A program made the position numbers and the translations under genes. Under the pieces are notes generated by a model. It made no database searches. It saw nothing but the letters and a program-made list of their open reading frames with translations, and was not told the origin of the DNA. DNA of 64,000 nt from Halobacillus litoralis (GTDB lineage: Bacteria; Bacillota; Bacilli; Bacillales; Halobacillaceae): contig NZ_JAIVKN010000002.1 of assembly GCF_020524025.1 (NCBI RefSeq), positions 124,001 to 188,000 on the forward strand. The letters run 5' to 3'. This document shows, one piece after another, positions 10,557 through 21,336 of the stretch; within the stretch, counting starts at the first letter, position 1, and each line of letters begins with the position of its first letter.

Positions 10557-11513
10557 TTAATTTCTAGACTTTTCAGTTACTTCGCCTTTTTTCACTTTTT
10601 CCGCAAATTCATCAATTTTACGAAGGCGGTGGTTAATTCCTGATTTACTTATTGTGCCGCCGGATACATATTCACCGAGTTCTTTTAAAGAAACTTCCTG
10701 GTGCTGCAGTCTAAGCGTCGCAATTTCCTGAAGCTTGTCAGGGAGAGCCTCGAGGCCTACGGTCCGTTTGATAAATTTGATATTTTCCACTTGGCGGAAT
10801 GCTGCACCAATCGTTTTATTTAAGTTGGCTGTTTCACAGTTGACTAGACGATTCACTGAGTTCCGCATATCCCTCACAATACGTACGTCTTCAAATTTAA
10901 AGAGAGCCTGGTGAGCACCAATATTACTAATCAATTCCGTAATCTTGTCCGCTTCTTTTAAATAAGTGATGTACCCTTTTTTCCTGCTTAACGTGCGCGC
11001 ATGCAGACCGAAGCTGTTCATGAGCTTACACAACGCCTCGTTGTGTTCCTCATCAGAAGAGTAAATCTCAAGATGATAAGAAGACGTCTCCGGGTTATTC
11101 ACAGATCCTCCGGCAAGAAAGGCCCCTCTCAAGTAAGCGCGTTTACAACATGTATCATTCAAATATTTTTTCGGAATCTCTGGATTGATGGACAGAGGTC
11201 CCTGTAATATCTCAAGATCTTCTAAAACTGTTTTAGCATTTTCCGCCATTCGAACAATATAGACGTTGTTTTTCTTTAACCGCATCTTTTTTCTTACAAG
11301 CAGTTCAACTGGATAGGGATACAGTTTTTTGATCAATGTGTAGATTCTACGTGCAATAGCCGCATTTTCGGTCTGGACATCCAGAATGTACTCACGATTA
11401 GACAACGAAAACGTACCGTTCATACGTACGAGGGCAGCCAATTCCGACTCCATACAGCACGTCTCTGCTTCCACATTGGTCAACTCTTTTTTTATCTCTG
11501 ATGCAAATGACAT
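10557..11513 (-). CDS. whiA: WhiA DNA-binding protein
   Basis: WhiA (318 aa) joins an N-terminal LAGLIDADG-homing-endonuclease-like fold ('[21 protein letters not shown]'-type segment near residues 125-145, without catalytic acid residues) to a C-terminal helix-turn-helix ('[19 protein letters not shown]'). In Bacillus it binds the nucleoid and affects cell division and chromosome segregation. It sits in the conserved order rapZ-yvcK-whiA-crh. An AGGGAGG ribosome site supports the ATG at 11513. Confidence 0.95.
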   Translation of the reverse strand: MSFASEIKKELTNVEAETCCMESELAALVRMNGTFSLSNREYILDVQTENAAIARRIYTLIKKLYPYPVELLVRKKMRLKKNNVYIVRMAENAKTVLEDLEILQGPLSINPEIPKKYLNDTCCKRAYLRGAFLAGGSVNNPETSSYHLEIYSSDEEHNEALCKLMNSFGLHARTLSRKKGYITYLKEADKITELISNIGAHQALFKFEDVRIVRDMRNSVNRLVNCETANLNKTIGAAFRQVENIKFIKRTVGLEALPDKLQEIATLRLQHQEVSLKELGEYVSGGTISKSGINHRLRKIDEFAEKVKKGEVTEKSRN

Positions 11514-11547
11514 AGGTGTCCCTCCCTTCTTTCACAGAAAAACGCGT

Positions 11548-12501
11548 TTACAGCATCGAATGCAATAAACGAGCGAGTTTTTCTGTATCGTGACGCAGCA
11601 TAGGCTTGTTATGGTCTATTATATCTTCTTCGATCACTTTCAACCCCATGGATTTAATTCGATCGATATCATAAATAACTGGTTCAGAGTTTTCTTCTGC
11701 ATACGCTTTTCTAACCCCTTGATCAATGGGCTTATTGTGCACAATAACTGACTTTATCACGTCTTTCCCAATATGATCAAACAGCGCTTGTATATGATCC
11801 GCAGCTGTATACCCTGAAGTCTCCCCTTCCTGTGTCATCACGTTACAAATGTAAGTCACATCTGCTTTCGTTTCTCGTAAGGCCTGACCAATCTCAGGAA
11901 TAATAATGTTAGGAAGAATACTGGTATACAGACTGCCGGGCGATATTACTATTAAATCTGCTGACTTAATGGCTTCGACTGCCTCAGGTAAAGGTTGAAC
12001 AGGAGTGGGGCTGACGAAGACCTTCTTAATCCTTTTATTTTGTTTAGGGATACTTGATTCCCCTGTAACAATTGTCCCATCTTCCATTTCTGCGTGCAGA
12101 TTCATAGAGTGATTTGCTATCGGATAGATTTCTCCACGCACATTCAATACGCGGGAGATCTCTTTAATCCCCTTATAAAAATCACCGGTCATAGAAGCCA
12201 TAGCGGCCAGCAGCAAATTTCCCATTGAATGGCCTGATAAACCGTTCCCATTTGCAAATCGATGTTGAAAAAGGTCTAAAAGCATAGGCTCAGCATCAGA
12301 TAAGGCCGCGACAACATTACGGATATCACCTGGAGCTGGTATTTCCATCTCTGTCCGCAACCTCCCTGAGCTTCCTCCGTCATCAGCTACTGTAACGATG
12401 GCAGACAATTCGATCGGCAGATTTTTCAGCCCGCGTAGGAGAACAGGCATACCCGTCCCCCCGCCGACAACCGCAACCCGCGGTTTTCTCTTCTGTTCCA
12501 T
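11548..12501 (-). CDS. yvcK: YvcK/GlmR family UDP-sugar-binding regulator
   Basis: This 317-aa protein has the CofD-like fold: 'VAVVGGGTGMPVLLRGLKN' near residues 9-27, 'VTVADDGGSSGRLR' near 37-50, and 'SPGSLYTSILPNI' near the middle. In B. subtilis YvcK (GlmR) is needed for growth on gluconeogenic substrates, binds UDP-GlcNAc and stimulates GlmS to feed cell-wall synthesis. It is 3 bp from rapZ, whose product family also controls glucosamine-6-phosphate supply in other bacteria, so the pair is probably a functional unit. Confidence 0.94.
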   Translation of the reverse strand: MEQKRKPRVAVVGGGTGMPVLLRGLKNLPIELSAIVTVADDGGSSGRLRTEMEIPAPGDIRNVVAALSDAEPMLLDLFQHRFANGNGLSGHSMGNLLLAAMASMTGDFYKGIKEISRVLNVRGEIYPIANHSMNLHAEMEDGTIVTGESSIPKQNKRIKKVFVSPTPVQPLPEAVEAIKSADLIVISPGSLYTSILPNIIIPEIGQALRETKADVTYICNVMTQEGETSGYTAADHIQALFDHIGKDVIKSVIVHNKPIDQGVRKAYAEENSEPVIYDIDRIKSMGLKVIEEDIIDHNKPMLRHDTEKLARLLHSML

Positions 12502-12504
12502 TCG

Positions 12505-13392
12505 TTACAAACCCTTTCTTTTATCAATGTCTCTATGGGTTACGTGTGTAACATAATCTGTAGAGAAATATTCCGATAAGTGCTCAGCAAGTGCTACGGA
12601 GCGATGCTGACCACCCGTACACCCAACAGCAATAACAAGCTGACTTTTTCCTTCTCGTTTATACTGTGGAAGCATAAATTGAAGCAGGTCTTTCAGCTTT
12701 TCGAGGAACTTTTGTGTATCCGTCCACTTAAATACATAAGAAGAGACCTCTGTGTTCAATCCGGTTAGCGGACGCATATGCTCCACATAATGAGGATTAG
12801 GCAGGAACCTGACATCAAACATTAGGTCAGCATCTATAGGAACGCCATATTTAAAGCCAAAAGAGACCATCTGAACAGAAAAAACCTGCTGTTCTTTCTG
12901 ACGATAATTCTCAATAATCCGCTCACGTAGTTCCTTAGGTTTTAGTGATGTCGTATCAATAATGGTCTGCGATCGGCCCCTTAATTCATCTAGCATTTTC
13001 CGCTCTTTTCGAATACCATCCAAAGGAAGCCCTTCTTTAGCTAGCGGATGGGAACGACGCGTTTCCTTATATCGGGATACAAGTGACTGATCTTCGGCAT
13101 CAAGGAAAAGAATATGTTCCTGCAGCCACTCTTCTTTGCCAAGGTGGTCTAAAGAATCAAATAATGCATCAAAAAATTCTCTCCCCCGCAAATCCATCAC
13201 TAAGGCTACGTTCTGAATATTGTTGCTGGAGTCTTTCATTAACTCTAGAAATTTAGGAAGCAGGGCTGGAGGTAAGTTATCCACACAAAAAAAACCGAGA
13301 TCTTCAAAGCTTTGAACAGCCACGGTTTTCCCTGCTCCTGACATTCCTGTGATGATCACTAACTGAGTGTTGTTGGCATCTACATGCATCAT
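12505..13392 (-). CDS. rapZ: RapZ/YvcJ nucleotide-binding protein
   Basis: The protein (295 aa) has an N-terminal P-loop '[15 protein letters not shown]' at about residues 13-27 and a conserved C-terminal domain with '[16 protein letters not shown]'. YvcJ of B. subtilis hydrolyses GTP and influences competence; RapZ of enterobacteria is an RNA-binding adaptor that senses glucosamine-6-phosphate. Which role applies here is not visible. I choose the ATG at 13392, six nucleotides after GGGGAG, over the in-frame TTG at 13395. Confidence 0.93.
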   Translation of the reverse strand: MMHVDANNTQLVIITGMSGAGKTVAVQSFEDLGFFCVDNLPPALLPKFLELMKDSSNNIQNVALVMDLRGREFFDALFDSLDHLGKEEWLQEHILFLDAEDQSLVSRYKETRRSHPLAKEGLPLDGIRKERKMLDELRGRSQTIIDTTSLKPKELRERIIENYRQKEQQVFSVQMVSFGFKYGVPIDADLMFDVRFLPNPHYVEHMRPLTGLNTEVSSYVFKWTDTQKFLEKLKDLLQFMLPQYKREGKSQLVIAVGCTGGQHRSVALAEHLSEYFSTDYVTHVTHRDIDKRKGL

Positions 13393-13405
13393 CAATCGCT
13401 CCCCA

Positions 13406-13873
13406 TTAGTCAGGTCGTGACGGATCGAGATCCTGATCGATCAATCGAAAATCCGTCGTATATACAAATGTTCCATAAAGTTGGCCTTCGCTGGTTAAAA
13501 TATGCTTGAAAATTTCCCGATCTCCCTCTGCCATCGGTTTCTGAAGTACTTCATCAACAGGTACCCATTCCAATTCGCCTTCTTCACTGACTTCTAACAG
13601 ATCTCCAGAGTAAGACGTAGTGAAAAAGGTAAACATCATCCATTCTTGAGCTGTCTTTCCTTCTTCTCTCATAACAAAAGTGAAAGACCCTCTTAATTCA
13701 GGATTCTCAATGGATAACCCTGTTTCTTCTTTAAACTCTCGAACAACAGAATCTTTTATGTTTTCTCCAGCTTCCATTTTTCCACCTGGAGCAACATACC
13801 ATCCTCTACGTGGTTTTTTCAGCATTAATACATAATCGTCCGTGCGTAAAATACAGTTTGCTACACGTTGCAT
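13406..13873 (-). CDS. yvcI: Nudix hydrolase (YvcI-like, 8-oxo-dGTP diphosphatase type)
   Basis: This 155-aa protein carries a complete Nudix box, [20 protein letters not shown] followed by ETGL (about residues 31-54), with the REFKEE metal-binding glutamates. It opens with '[26 protein letters not shown]', a MutT-like start. Nudix enzymes cleave nucleoside diphosphates linked to another group; the substrate here is not defined. It is the first gene of the yvcI-rapZ-yvcK-whiA-crh cluster, 10 bp before rapZ, and has a promoter directly upstream. Confidence 0.9.
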   Translation of the reverse strand: MQRVANCILRTDDYVLMLKKPRRGWYVAPGGKMEAGENIKDSVVREFKEETGLSIENPELRGSFTFVMREEGKTAQEWMMFTFFTTSYSGDLLEVSEEGELEWVPVDEVLQKPMAEGDREIFKHILTSEGQLYGTFVYTTDFRLIDQDLDPSRPD

Positions 13874-13914
13874 TTTTTGTCACCTCATTTTCTTTCTAGA
13901 GGGCATCTTTACCC

Positions 13915-13944
13915 ATTATACAATGAATACACAAGGTGCTACAA
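13915..13944 (-). promoter_or_regulatory. Promoter of yvcI-rapZ-yvcK-whiA cluster
   Basis: TTGTAG (13939-13944) and perfect TATAAT (13915-13920) are 18 bp apart on the minus strand, about 40 bp before the yvcI ATG. The rest of the 13945-14077 gap shows no gene. Confidence 0.7.
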
Positions 13945-14076
13945 TATTATGATTTCATTTAAGAAAATAAAAACAAGCGTTACAGTGGATCTCCCTTTTC
14001 ATTTCCACCTTCATAAATAGTAAATAACCCACCAATTATAAGAAGCGGATGGAAATAGAAAGAACCTGGAAATGGA

Positions 14077-14110
14077 CAAAAAAAGGCACAGATGACGAGC
14101 ACCTGTGCCT
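14077..14110 (-). terminator. trxB terminator
   Basis: An 8-bp stem AGGCACAG/CTGTGCCT (14084-14091 with 14103-14110) followed by seven Ts on the minus strand lies 100 bp past the trxB stop. Confidence 0.88.
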
Positions 14111-14209
14111 CATAGAGATTATTCTATTAAAAGGGGGTCAATTAATTAATTTCATCATAACAAAAGAATATTTCACATGTGTTACACCTAAGTTAAAATG
14201 TTATTTCTT

Positions 14210-15160
<951 letters not shown>

Positions 15161-15250
15161 CTATTATCAACTCCTTGTGATTGCAATACTCTCAGTTGTA
15201 TTTCATGTACATATCATAGTAAATCATACGAAAACCGTCCATCAATGTGC

Positions 15251-15376
15251 TTAAAGAAAAGTGGAAGCGGCTTGTTCAGCCTTGACAAGCATAAGACAAA
15301 CGTTGCAGTGAAGTGCTCTTTTTTCACGGAAACGATTGTCTTATGACCTCGAGAGGCTAGCCGCTGCAACTAGACA
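15251..15376. repeat. Tandem structured repeat, copy A
   Basis: This ~125-bp unit opens with AAAGAAAAGTGGAAGC and closes with CTAGACA. It folds as nested arms: outer AGCGGCT (15266-15272) with AGCCGCT (15359-15365), then a 10-bp arm CATAAGACAA (15290-15299) with TTGTCTTATG (15336-15345), then CGTT/AACG and GTGAA/TTCAC. It is nearly identical to copy C and shares only the frame and paired architecture with copy B. Confidence 0.85.
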
Positions 15377-15497
15377 TTAAAGAAAAGTGGAAGCCCCTAT
15401 GGGAGGCACGAACTGCATAAGCAAAATCACGTCGTGGCGGTCTCTGCCACAAAGTGAGTTTGCTTATGTCTCGAGTGCCTGGGGGCTGGAACTAGAC
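15377..15497. repeat. Tandem structured repeat, copy B (covarying arms)
   Basis: The unit has the same AAAGAAAAGTGGAAGC start, internal CTCGAG and CTAGACA end as copy A, but different stems that still pair: AGCCCC (15392-15397) with GGGGCT (15482-15487), GGCAC (15405-15409) with GTGCC (15475-15479), CATAAGCAAA (15416-15425) with TTTGCTTATG (15459-15468), and GTGGC (15434-15438) with GCCAC (15446-15450). Compensatory change in several arms shows that the fold is under selection or was copied as a folding element. Confidence 0.85.
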
Positions 15498-15617
15498 AAA
15501 GAAAGGTGGAAGCGGCTTGTTCATCCTCGACAAGCATAAGACAAACGTTGCAGTGAAGTGCTCTTCTTTCACGGAAACGTTTGTCTTATGACCTCGAGGG
15601 ATTCAGCCACGCCTGAT
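15498..15617. repeat. Tandem structured repeat, copy C (3' end degraded)
   Basis: This copy matches copy A closely from AAAGAAAGGTGGAAGCGGCTTG through the 10-bp arm and CTCGAG, but its closing outer arm is altered (GATTCAGCCACGCC) and the CTAGACA end is missing. It stops at the stop codon of the TPR gene (15619), which suggests that the element ran into, or was trimmed by, the gene boundary. Confidence 0.82.
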
Positions 15618-15618
15618 A

Positions 15619-16632
15619 TTATTTCTGCCAAGGTCCGTCTTCTTCCCCCATTTTAGGGTACTGCTTACATCCTTTTTCCCAAAGCTGAAGTGATTTAGAA
15701 GGGTTCCCCGTATGATAAAGGGAAATGCTGTACCACTTATAATAGACCCTTCGCCTTACGACCTGTTTATCTTTAAGCTGCCTGAAGCGGTCCACTGCCT
15801 CTTTGTAGTGTCCAGCCCTTGCTAATGTTTCCGCTACAGCTAGTTTTTGCTGCTCATGCATTGGAAATACATTGCGAAGGCGTTCAATGTGAAAATTGGC
15901 TTCTTCTGTGCGTTTCCCTTCGAGTAGGAAGGTTGCCAAATTAACATGGCTGTGAATGTTCGCGGAATCCTGCTGTAAATTTGCTTCCTCAAATTGGATT
16001 GCCTCATCTGTATCCCCGTTCATGAAAAGAGCGTAGGCATATTTATGCTTGGCCATCTTAAATTCTGGGAAGAGGTCCATCATTTCATGAAGTACACTGA
16101 GAGCTTGATCCCATTCTTCCTGTTCTAAATGATAAAAGGCAGTTTCTTGATAAATAAGAAGTTCATCTTCATCTTCAAAAGCCCATTCATCTTCGTCATC
16201 GTCTTCTTCAAGGGAATCGAGCATTTCCTTTAACTGATTAGCCGCTTCTTCAAACTCACCATCACCGGATTGTTCAAGATATATATCTACATATTTTTTA
16301 GCATCACTGAGCAAGCCTAAATGAGCGTAATTATTGGCCATCAAATAGTAACAATCGACGTATTCCTTACCAAAGTCAGCTAATACCTCAGTGAGTACCT
16401 GATTGGCTGCATGATAAGAGCCAACTTCCGTGTATACTACCGAAAGCTGGCATTGGTACAAAGGTTCTTCGGGAGAGGCTTCGATCGCTTTCTTCAGCCA
16501 CTTGACGGCAGCACTGAAACGACGCTTTTGGAAAGCCTGTATCCCATGGGTAAAGTAAAATGTTCCTGATGGTAAAAATGGGATGATATTCGTATCCTGT
16601 TGTGCTGCTGTCTCTTTTACTGATGTGGTCAT
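15619..16632 (-). CDS. TPR-repeat protein (YvcD-like)
   Basis: A 337-aa soluble protein built of tetratricopeptide-like helical repeats, with units such as 'GIQAFQKRRFSAAVKWLKKA', 'LYQCQLSVVYTEVGSYHAAN' and 'ALSVLHEMMDLFPEFKMAKH'. A very acidic stretch (residues about 140-155, rich in E and D) interrupts the repeats. Position between trxB and hisI matches yvcD of B. subtilis, whose role is not known. TPR proteins act as protein-protein scaffolds; the partner is not evident. GGGGGACAG precedes the ATG at 16632. Confidence 0.85.
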   Translation of the reverse strand: MTTSVKETAAQQDTNIIPFLPSGTFYFTHGIQAFQKRRFSAAVKWLKKAIEASPEEPLYQCQLSVVYTEVGSYHAANQVLTEVLADFGKEYVDCYYLMANNYAHLGLLSDAKKYVDIYLEQSGDGEFEEAANQLKEMLDSLEEDDDEDEWAFEDEDELLIYQETAFYHLEQEEWDQALSVLHEMMDLFPEFKMAKHKYAYALFMNGDTDEAIQFEEANLQQDSANIHSHVNLATFLLEGKRTEEANFHIERLRNVFPMHEQQKLAVAETLARAGHYKEAVDRFRQLKDKQVVRRRVYYKWYSISLYHTGNPSKSLQLWEKGCKQYPKMGEEDGPWQK

Positions 16633-16719
16633 GACTGTCCCCCTATTTCCGTTTCAAATCTCACTAATTATGCAGTATAACATAAATAAAGACCTAGAAA
16701 TAGGAGAAAATGTAATCCG

Positions 16720-17343
16720 TTACGAATGTCTCTTTTCTAATACTTGAAGGACATCATCGAATGGGACTCCACGATCGGTGAGGATCATCAACAAATGGAA
16801 CATAAGATCTGCTGATTCTAAAGCTATTTCTTCAGAATCATCATTCTTGGAGGCGATAATAACTTCGCCTGCTTCTTCACCAATCTTCTTAGCTATACGG
16901 TCCACACCTTCCTGAAAGAGTTTAGATGTATAAGATCCTTCAGGTAATGTAGCTTTACGGTCAGCTAATACAGATTGCAGATCATCTAGAATTTGATACC
17001 TGTTTTCTTTTGGCCGGCTGTCCTGCTCTGTTAAAGATTCTGTGAAACAGCTATAGTCTCCTTTATGACAGGCAGGTCCATTCGGAATCACCTGTACGAG
17101 AAGAGCATCCTGATCGCAGTCATAACGAATGCCCTCTACTTTTTGGCTGTTTCCTGATGTTTCCCCTTTGTGCCAAAGTTCTTGACGAGAACGGCTGTAA
17201 AATACAGTCTCTCCAACCTTCATGGTCTTCTGCAAAGACTCTTCACTCATATAGGCCAGAGTCAAAACTTCTTTAGAACGTGCATCCTGAACGATTGCTG
17301 GTACAAGGCCTTGCTCATCAAACTTGATATCATTAGTATTCAT
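16720..17343 (-). CDS. hisI: Bifunctional phosphoribosyl-AMP cyclohydrolase / phosphoribosyl-ATP pyrophosphatase
   Basis: A 207-aa HisI-HisE fusion catalysing steps 2 and 3 of histidine synthesis. The HisI half (about 1-115) has '[15 protein letters not shown]', '[16 protein letters not shown]' and the zinc-site '[11 protein letters not shown]...[12 protein letters not shown]'. The HisE half (about 116-207) has the all-alpha nucleotide pyrophosphohydrolase motif '[15 protein letters not shown]' and '[13 protein letters not shown]'. It is the last gene of the his operon and overlaps hisF by 4 bp (ATGA). Confidence 0.96.
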   Translation of the reverse strand: MNTNDIKFDEQGLVPAIVQDARSKEVLTLAYMSEESLQKTMKVGETVFYSRSRQELWHKGETSGNSQKVEGIRYDCDQDALLVQVIPNGPACHKGDYSCFTESLTEQDSRPKENRYQILDDLQSVLADRKATLPEGSYTSKLFQEGVDRIAKKIGEEAGEVIIASKNDDSEEIALESADLMFHLLMILTDRGVPFDDVLQVLEKRHS

Positions 17344-18101
17344 CTTACAGGCACTCCTTTTTCCTTCAGATACGCTTTAACATTTTCGATTGAGGTTTCT
17401 TTATAGTGAAAGATAGAAGCAGCCAATGCAGCATCAGCGTCCACTTTTGAGAATACGTCATAGAAATGCTCACTTGACCCTGCACCACCGGAGGCAATCA
17501 CAGGGACATTAACGACGTTTTGTACTGCTTGTAATAATGGCAGATCAAATCCGGTTTTTTCCCCATCTTTGTTCATAGAAGTAAGAAGAATCTCTCCCGC
17601 TCCAAGCTTAACAGCTTCCTTTGCCCAATCTGTCACTTTCCACTCGGTTGGTGTACGGCCACCGTGCGTGTAGACGCGCCAACCCCCTTCTTTCTCGTCA
17701 AACCGGGCATCAACAGCCACTACGATACACTGACTCCCAAAGTAATCAGCCCCTTCGGCAATAAGCTCCGGGCGCTGCACAGCAGAGGAATTAAGAGAAA
17801 CTTTATCTGCCCCGTTTCTCAACGTCTCCTTAATATCTTCAAGAGACCGGATACCTCCTCCAACAGTGAAAGGAATGGCAAGTTCTGATGCAACGGCACG
17901 GACTACATCGATCATTGTCTTTTTACCTTCGTGGCTTGCAGAAATATCTAAGAATACAAGTTCATCAGCGCCTTGTTCGTCATAGACCTTAGCCAATTCA
18001 ACAGGGTCGCCCGCGTCACGGATATCAACGAATTGTATCCCTTTAACCACGCGTCCCTCTTTAACATCTAAACAGGGAATGATTCTCTTTGACAGCATCA
18101 T
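17340..18101 (-). CDS. hisF: Imidazole glycerol phosphate synthase, cyclase subunit
   Basis: HisF (253 aa, TIM barrel) joins ammonia from HisH to PRFAR and yields imidazole glycerol phosphate and AICAR. Catalytic aspartates are visible in '[15 protein letters not shown]' (Asp12) and '[10 protein letters not shown]' (near 131). Phosphate-binding loops are '[11 protein letters not shown]' and '[11 protein letters not shown]'. It overlaps hisA by 4 bp and hisI by 4 bp, consistent with one tightly coupled operon. Confidence 0.97.
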   Translation of the reverse strand: MMLSKRIIPCLDVKEGRVVKGIQFVDIRDAGDPVELAKVYDEQGADELVFLDISASHEGKKTMIDVVRAVASELAIPFTVGGGIRSLEDIKETLRNGADKVSLNSSAVQRPELIAEGADYFGSQCIVVAVDARFDEKEGGWRVYTHGGRTPTEWKVTDWAKEAVKLGAGEILLTSMNKDGEKTGFDLPLLQAVQNVVNVPVIASGGAGSSEHFYDVFSKVDADAALAASIFHYKETSIENVKAYLKEKGVPVR

Positions 18102-18829
18102 TCCACCTCCAGATCTAATGCTTCTTTTAAAGTGAATTGATTTGTATACAGGGCTTTTCCTACGATAGAACCGACCACATGATCCCCGGTATACTGCTTT
18201 AACTCTTCAAGATCATTCAATCCCTTAATTCCGCCGGATGCAATAACATTCACACCCGTGTCCTGTGCAAGGCGGACAATTTCTTTTGTATTCGGTCCTG
18301 ACAGCATTCCATCTTTTGCAATGTCTGTATAGATGAATGTCTCAGCGCCCGCTTCCGCTAACTCCTTACCTAAATCAACGGCTTTGATCTCTGATTGTTT
18401 CAGCCATCCAGCTGTAGATACATACCCGTCTCTAGCATCGAGTCCTATGGCAATACGCTCGCCATATTTTCCGAGCAGCTGCTTAGTCGTTTCAACGTCC
18501 CGAACGGCAAGTGACCCAATAATTACCCGGTCAACGCCTCGCTCTAAATAGTAAAGCACATCTTCTTCAGAGCGGATACCGCCGCCGATCTGCACGCGGC
18601 AGTTTAACTCTTTTGCGACACGCAGCACGTGTTCAGCATTTTGCTTAGATCCTTCTTTGGCTCCATCAAGGTCCACCATATGAATCCAGGAAGCTCCCAT
18701 TTCCGCAAATTCTTTCGCCACTTCGAATGGATTCTCCCCATAAATCGTTTCCTTATTAAAATCCCCTTGTTCCAGGCGTACACATTTGCCATCCCGCATA
18801 TCTATGGCCGGGTAAATGGTAAAGGTCAT
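18098..18829 (-). CDS. hisA: ProFAR isomerase
   Basis: HisA (243 aa, TIM barrel) isomerises ProFAR to PRFAR. It shows '[14 protein letters not shown]' with catalytic Asp10, '[11 protein letters not shown]', and the second acid in '[14 protein letters not shown]'. '[13 protein letters not shown]' forms a phosphate site. The gene lies between hisH (12 bp upstream) and hisF (4-bp overlap). An AGGAG site supports the ATG. Confidence 0.97.
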   Translation of the reverse strand: MTFTIYPAIDMRDGKCVRLEQGDFNKETIYGENPFEVAKEFAEMGASWIHMVDLDGAKEGSKQNAEHVLRVAKELNCRVQIGGGIRSEEDVLYYLERGVDRVIIGSLAVRDVETTKQLLGKYGERIAIGLDARDGYVSTAGWLKQSEIKAVDLGKELAEAGAETFIYTDIAKDGMLSGPNTKEIVRLAQDTGVNVIASGGIKGLNDLEELKQYTGDHVVGSIVGKALYTNQFTLKEALDLEVE

Positions 18830-18841
18830 TTTTCCAACTCC

Positions 18842-19471
18842 TCACTGTCTGCACATTACCTTACAAAAGTTCTCCAATAACTGCATGCCTGCCTGCCCGC
18901 TCTTTTCGGGGTGAAACTGGCTGGCCACTAAATGATCCCTTCCAATAATGGCAGGAACCTCCCCGTGATAGTCAGCGGTAGCATATAAAATAGAAGGCTG
19001 CTCTGTCTGAACGACATAAGAATGCACGAAATAGACATGGTCTTCCTTCACATCCGTCATGATAGCTTGTTCCGGCTGGTGGATATTCAACTCATTCCAT
19101 CCCATGTGAGGGACTTTATAAGCCTCCCCTTTCTCATTTCTGCCAGAGAAACGAGTGATTGAACCTGGAAATAAACCAAGGCCCTCTGTTTCTCCACCCT
19201 CTTCACTTCTTTCGAATAACAACTGCATTCCTAAGCAGATCCCGTAAACAGGAATACCAGCTTCTACTTTTTCTTTAATAAAATGAATGAAATTATGTTC
19301 TTCTAATGCTTTCATCGCGTCTGGGAAAGCCCCGACTCCAGGAAGAATATAACCATCACAATTCTCCAGTTTCTCTGGACGGTCCCCCAGCTTATAGTCA
19401 ACGTTTATCCGCTCAAGAGCTTTAGAGACGCTAAAAAGGTTCCCCATCCCATAATCAATGATTCCTATCAT
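18842..19471 (-). CDS. hisH: Imidazole glycerol phosphate synthase, glutaminase subunit
   Basis: HisH (209 aa) is a class I glutamine amidotransferase that delivers ammonia to HisF. The nucleophile is Cys79 in 'YGICLGMQLL'; the His-Glu pair lies in 'ASQFHPEKSG' near residue 186. The opening 'IGIIDYGMGNLFSVSKAL' is typical. It begins directly after the hisB stop codon. Confidence 0.97.
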   Translation of the reverse strand: MIGIIDYGMGNLFSVSKALERINVDYKLGDRPEKLENCDGYILPGVGAFPDAMKALEEHNFIHFIKEKVEAGIPVYGICLGMQLLFERSEEGGETEGLGLFPGSITRFSGRNEKGEAYKVPHMGWNELNIHQPEQAIMTDVKEDHVYFVHSYVVQTEQPSILYATADYHGEVPAIIGRDHLVASQFHPEKSGQAGMQLLENFCKVMCRQ

Positions 19472-20065
19472 CTATAAACTTCCTTTCGTACTCGGTACGC
19501 CTTGAACCCTCGGGTCAACCTGAGTAGCTTCATCTAAAGCTCTCGCCAGCGCTTTAAACATAGCCTCTATAATATGGTGGGTGTTGTGACCATGATGAAG
19601 GACGATATGTAAATTCATCCTTGCTTCCACAGCCAGTTTCCAGAAAAATTCATGAACATTTTCTGTATCAAACGTTCCGACCCGGTCTTTAGGAAGCTCA
19701 GCTCTCCATTCCAAATGCGGTCGATCACTAAGATCAACAGCAACAGTCACTAACGTTTCATCCATTGGCAGCGTCATTGAACCATAACGCTTCATTCCAA
19801 ATTTGTCCCCCACAGCTTTACGCAAAGCCTGTCCAAGACAGATTCCTATATCTTCTGTCAGGTGGTGATCGTCCACTTCAACATCTCCACGTCCAACGAC
19901 AGAAAGGTTGAAGAGTCCGTGTTTGGTAAAGAGTTCGAGCATATGAGAAAGGAAAGGAACCTGGACATCCAAGTCCGCTTTTCCTTGTCCATCTATATCA
20001 AAATTGAGTTGAATATCTGTTTCTCGTGTTTTACGTTCAATTGTCGCTGATCTTTGTTCTGTCAT
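19472..20065 (-). CDS. hisB: Imidazoleglycerol-phosphate dehydratase
   Basis: HisB (197 aa, monofunctional as in Firmicutes) removes water from imidazole glycerol phosphate with two Mn2+ ions. Metal-binding signatures are '[14 protein letters not shown]', '[13 protein letters not shown]' and '[13 protein letters not shown]'. I use the ATG at 20065: it overlaps the hisD stop as ATGA and has AAGGAG 8 nt upstream, whereas the in-frame ATG at 20071 is only 2 nt from that site. Confidence 0.96.
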   Translation of the reverse strand: MTEQRSATIERKTRETDIQLNFDIDGQGKADLDVQVPFLSHMLELFTKHGLFNLSVVGRGDVEVDDHHLTEDIGICLGQALRKAVGDKFGMKRYGSMTLPMDETLVTVAVDLSDRPHLEWRAELPKDRVGTFDTENVHEFFWKLAVEARMNLHIVLHHGHNTHHIIEAMFKALARALDEATQVDPRVQGVPSTKGSL

Positions 20066-21336
20066 GTCCATCGCTCCTTTCTTATTTCCACTGCTCTCGC
20101 ATGGGCCTCCAATCCTTCTAAACGAGCCATACGGGCAATTTTATCCCCATTTGCTCTTAAAGCCTGTTGACTATAAGAAATGACGCTTGTTTTCTTTAAA
20201 AAGTCCTCTACGTTAAGTGGACTGGAGAATCTTGCTGTTCCGTTTGTAGGCAGAACGTGATTGGGTCCTGCAAAATAATCTCCAACCGGCTCACTACTGT
20301 AGGGTCCCAGAAATACCGCCCCCGCATGCTTGATTTTCCCCAGGCATTGAAAAGGGTCAGAAGTAATGATTTCCAAGTGTTCCGGAGCTATATCATTAAT
20401 AGTTTCAATAGCTTCCGCTTCATCTTTACAAATTACAATCATCCCGTAATCTTTCACACTCTGGCTGGCGATTTCAGTTCTTGGAAGTGAGTTCAACTGA
20501 ATGTCCACTTCTTTTTGAACGTCTACAGCAAGATCTTCACTCGTTGTAACAAGAACACTCGAAGACCTTGCATCGTGTTCTGCCTGTGATAAAAGATCGG
20601 CTGCTATTTCTTTTGCTTTTGCTGTTTCATCAGCAAGTACAGCAATCTCACTAGGTCCCGCAATCATATCAATATCCACATCGCCAAAGACTTCCCGTTT
20701 CGCCAGGGCTACATAAACATTCCCAGGTCCCGTAATTTTATCAACAGAAGGAATGGTTTCCGTACCATAGGCAAGAGCGGCAACAGCCTGTGCTCCTCCT
20801 ACTTTATATACATCTTCAATGCCGAGAAGGTGGGCAGCAAGAAGGACACCATCAGGAATTCTGCCATCTTTTCCAGGAGGTGTTGTCATCACAATTCTTT
20901 TCACACCTGCAACCTGAGCCGGTATCACATTCATAAACACAGAAGACGGATAGGCCGCCGTTCCTCCAGGCACGTAAACACCAGCCACATCAATCGGAGT
21001 GATTTTCTGCCCAAGGATTGTTCCGTTCTCTGATGTATCAAACCATGAATTCGGCAGTTGTTTTTCATGAAAGGCGCGGATATTATCTGCCGCTTCCTTA
21101 AGAATTTGAACAAATTCGCCGTCCAGAGATTCATAAGCCTGCTCAAATTCTTCCTTTGTCACTTTTAACGAATCTAAATATGCCCTATCAAAACGTTCAG
21201 TATATTCTTTTACTGCTTTATCACCATTGTTTTTAACATCGTCAATGATTTTTTGTACAGCAGCTCTCTGTTGTTCTGTACCTTGATCAACACTTCGTTT
21301 TAATGATCCTAAGTCGGTTTTATTGATAATTCTCAT
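20062..21336 (-). CDS. hisD: Histidinol dehydrogenase
   Basis: HisD (424 aa) oxidises histidinol to histidine in two NAD-dependent steps and binds Zn2+. Recognisable parts are '[20 protein letters not shown]', the family signature region '[17 protein letters not shown]', '[17 protein letters not shown]' and the catalytic 'DIAPEHLEI' and '[16 protein letters not shown]' segments. It overlaps hisG by one base (TAATG) and hisB by 4 bp. Confidence 0.97.
   Translation of the reverse strand: MRIINKTDLGSLKRSVDQGTEQQRAAVQKIIDDVKNNGDKAVKEYTERFDRAYLDSLKVTKEEFEQAYESLDGEFVQILKEAADNIRAFHEKQLPNSWFDTSENGTILGQKITPIDVAGVYVPGGTAAYPSSVFMNVIPAQVAGVKRIVMTTPPGKDGRIPDGVLLAAHLLGIEDVYKVGGAQAVAALAYGTETIPSVDKITGPGNVYVALAKREVFGDVDIDMIAGPSEIAVLADETAKAKEIAADLLSQAEHDARSSSVLVTTSEDLAVDVQKEVDIQLNSLPRTEIASQSVKDYGMIVICKDEAEAIETINDIAPEHLEIITSDPFQCLGKIKHAGAVFLGPYSSEPVGDYFAGPNHVLPTNGTARFSSPLNVEDFLKKTSVISYSQQALRANGDKIARMARLEGLEAHARAVEIRKERWT

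Noticed and set aside
15251-15617. CRISPR-like array suggested by the three repeats
   Set aside because: Units are about 120 bp, self-complementary and directly joined; there are no short repeats separated by unique spacers and no cas genes.
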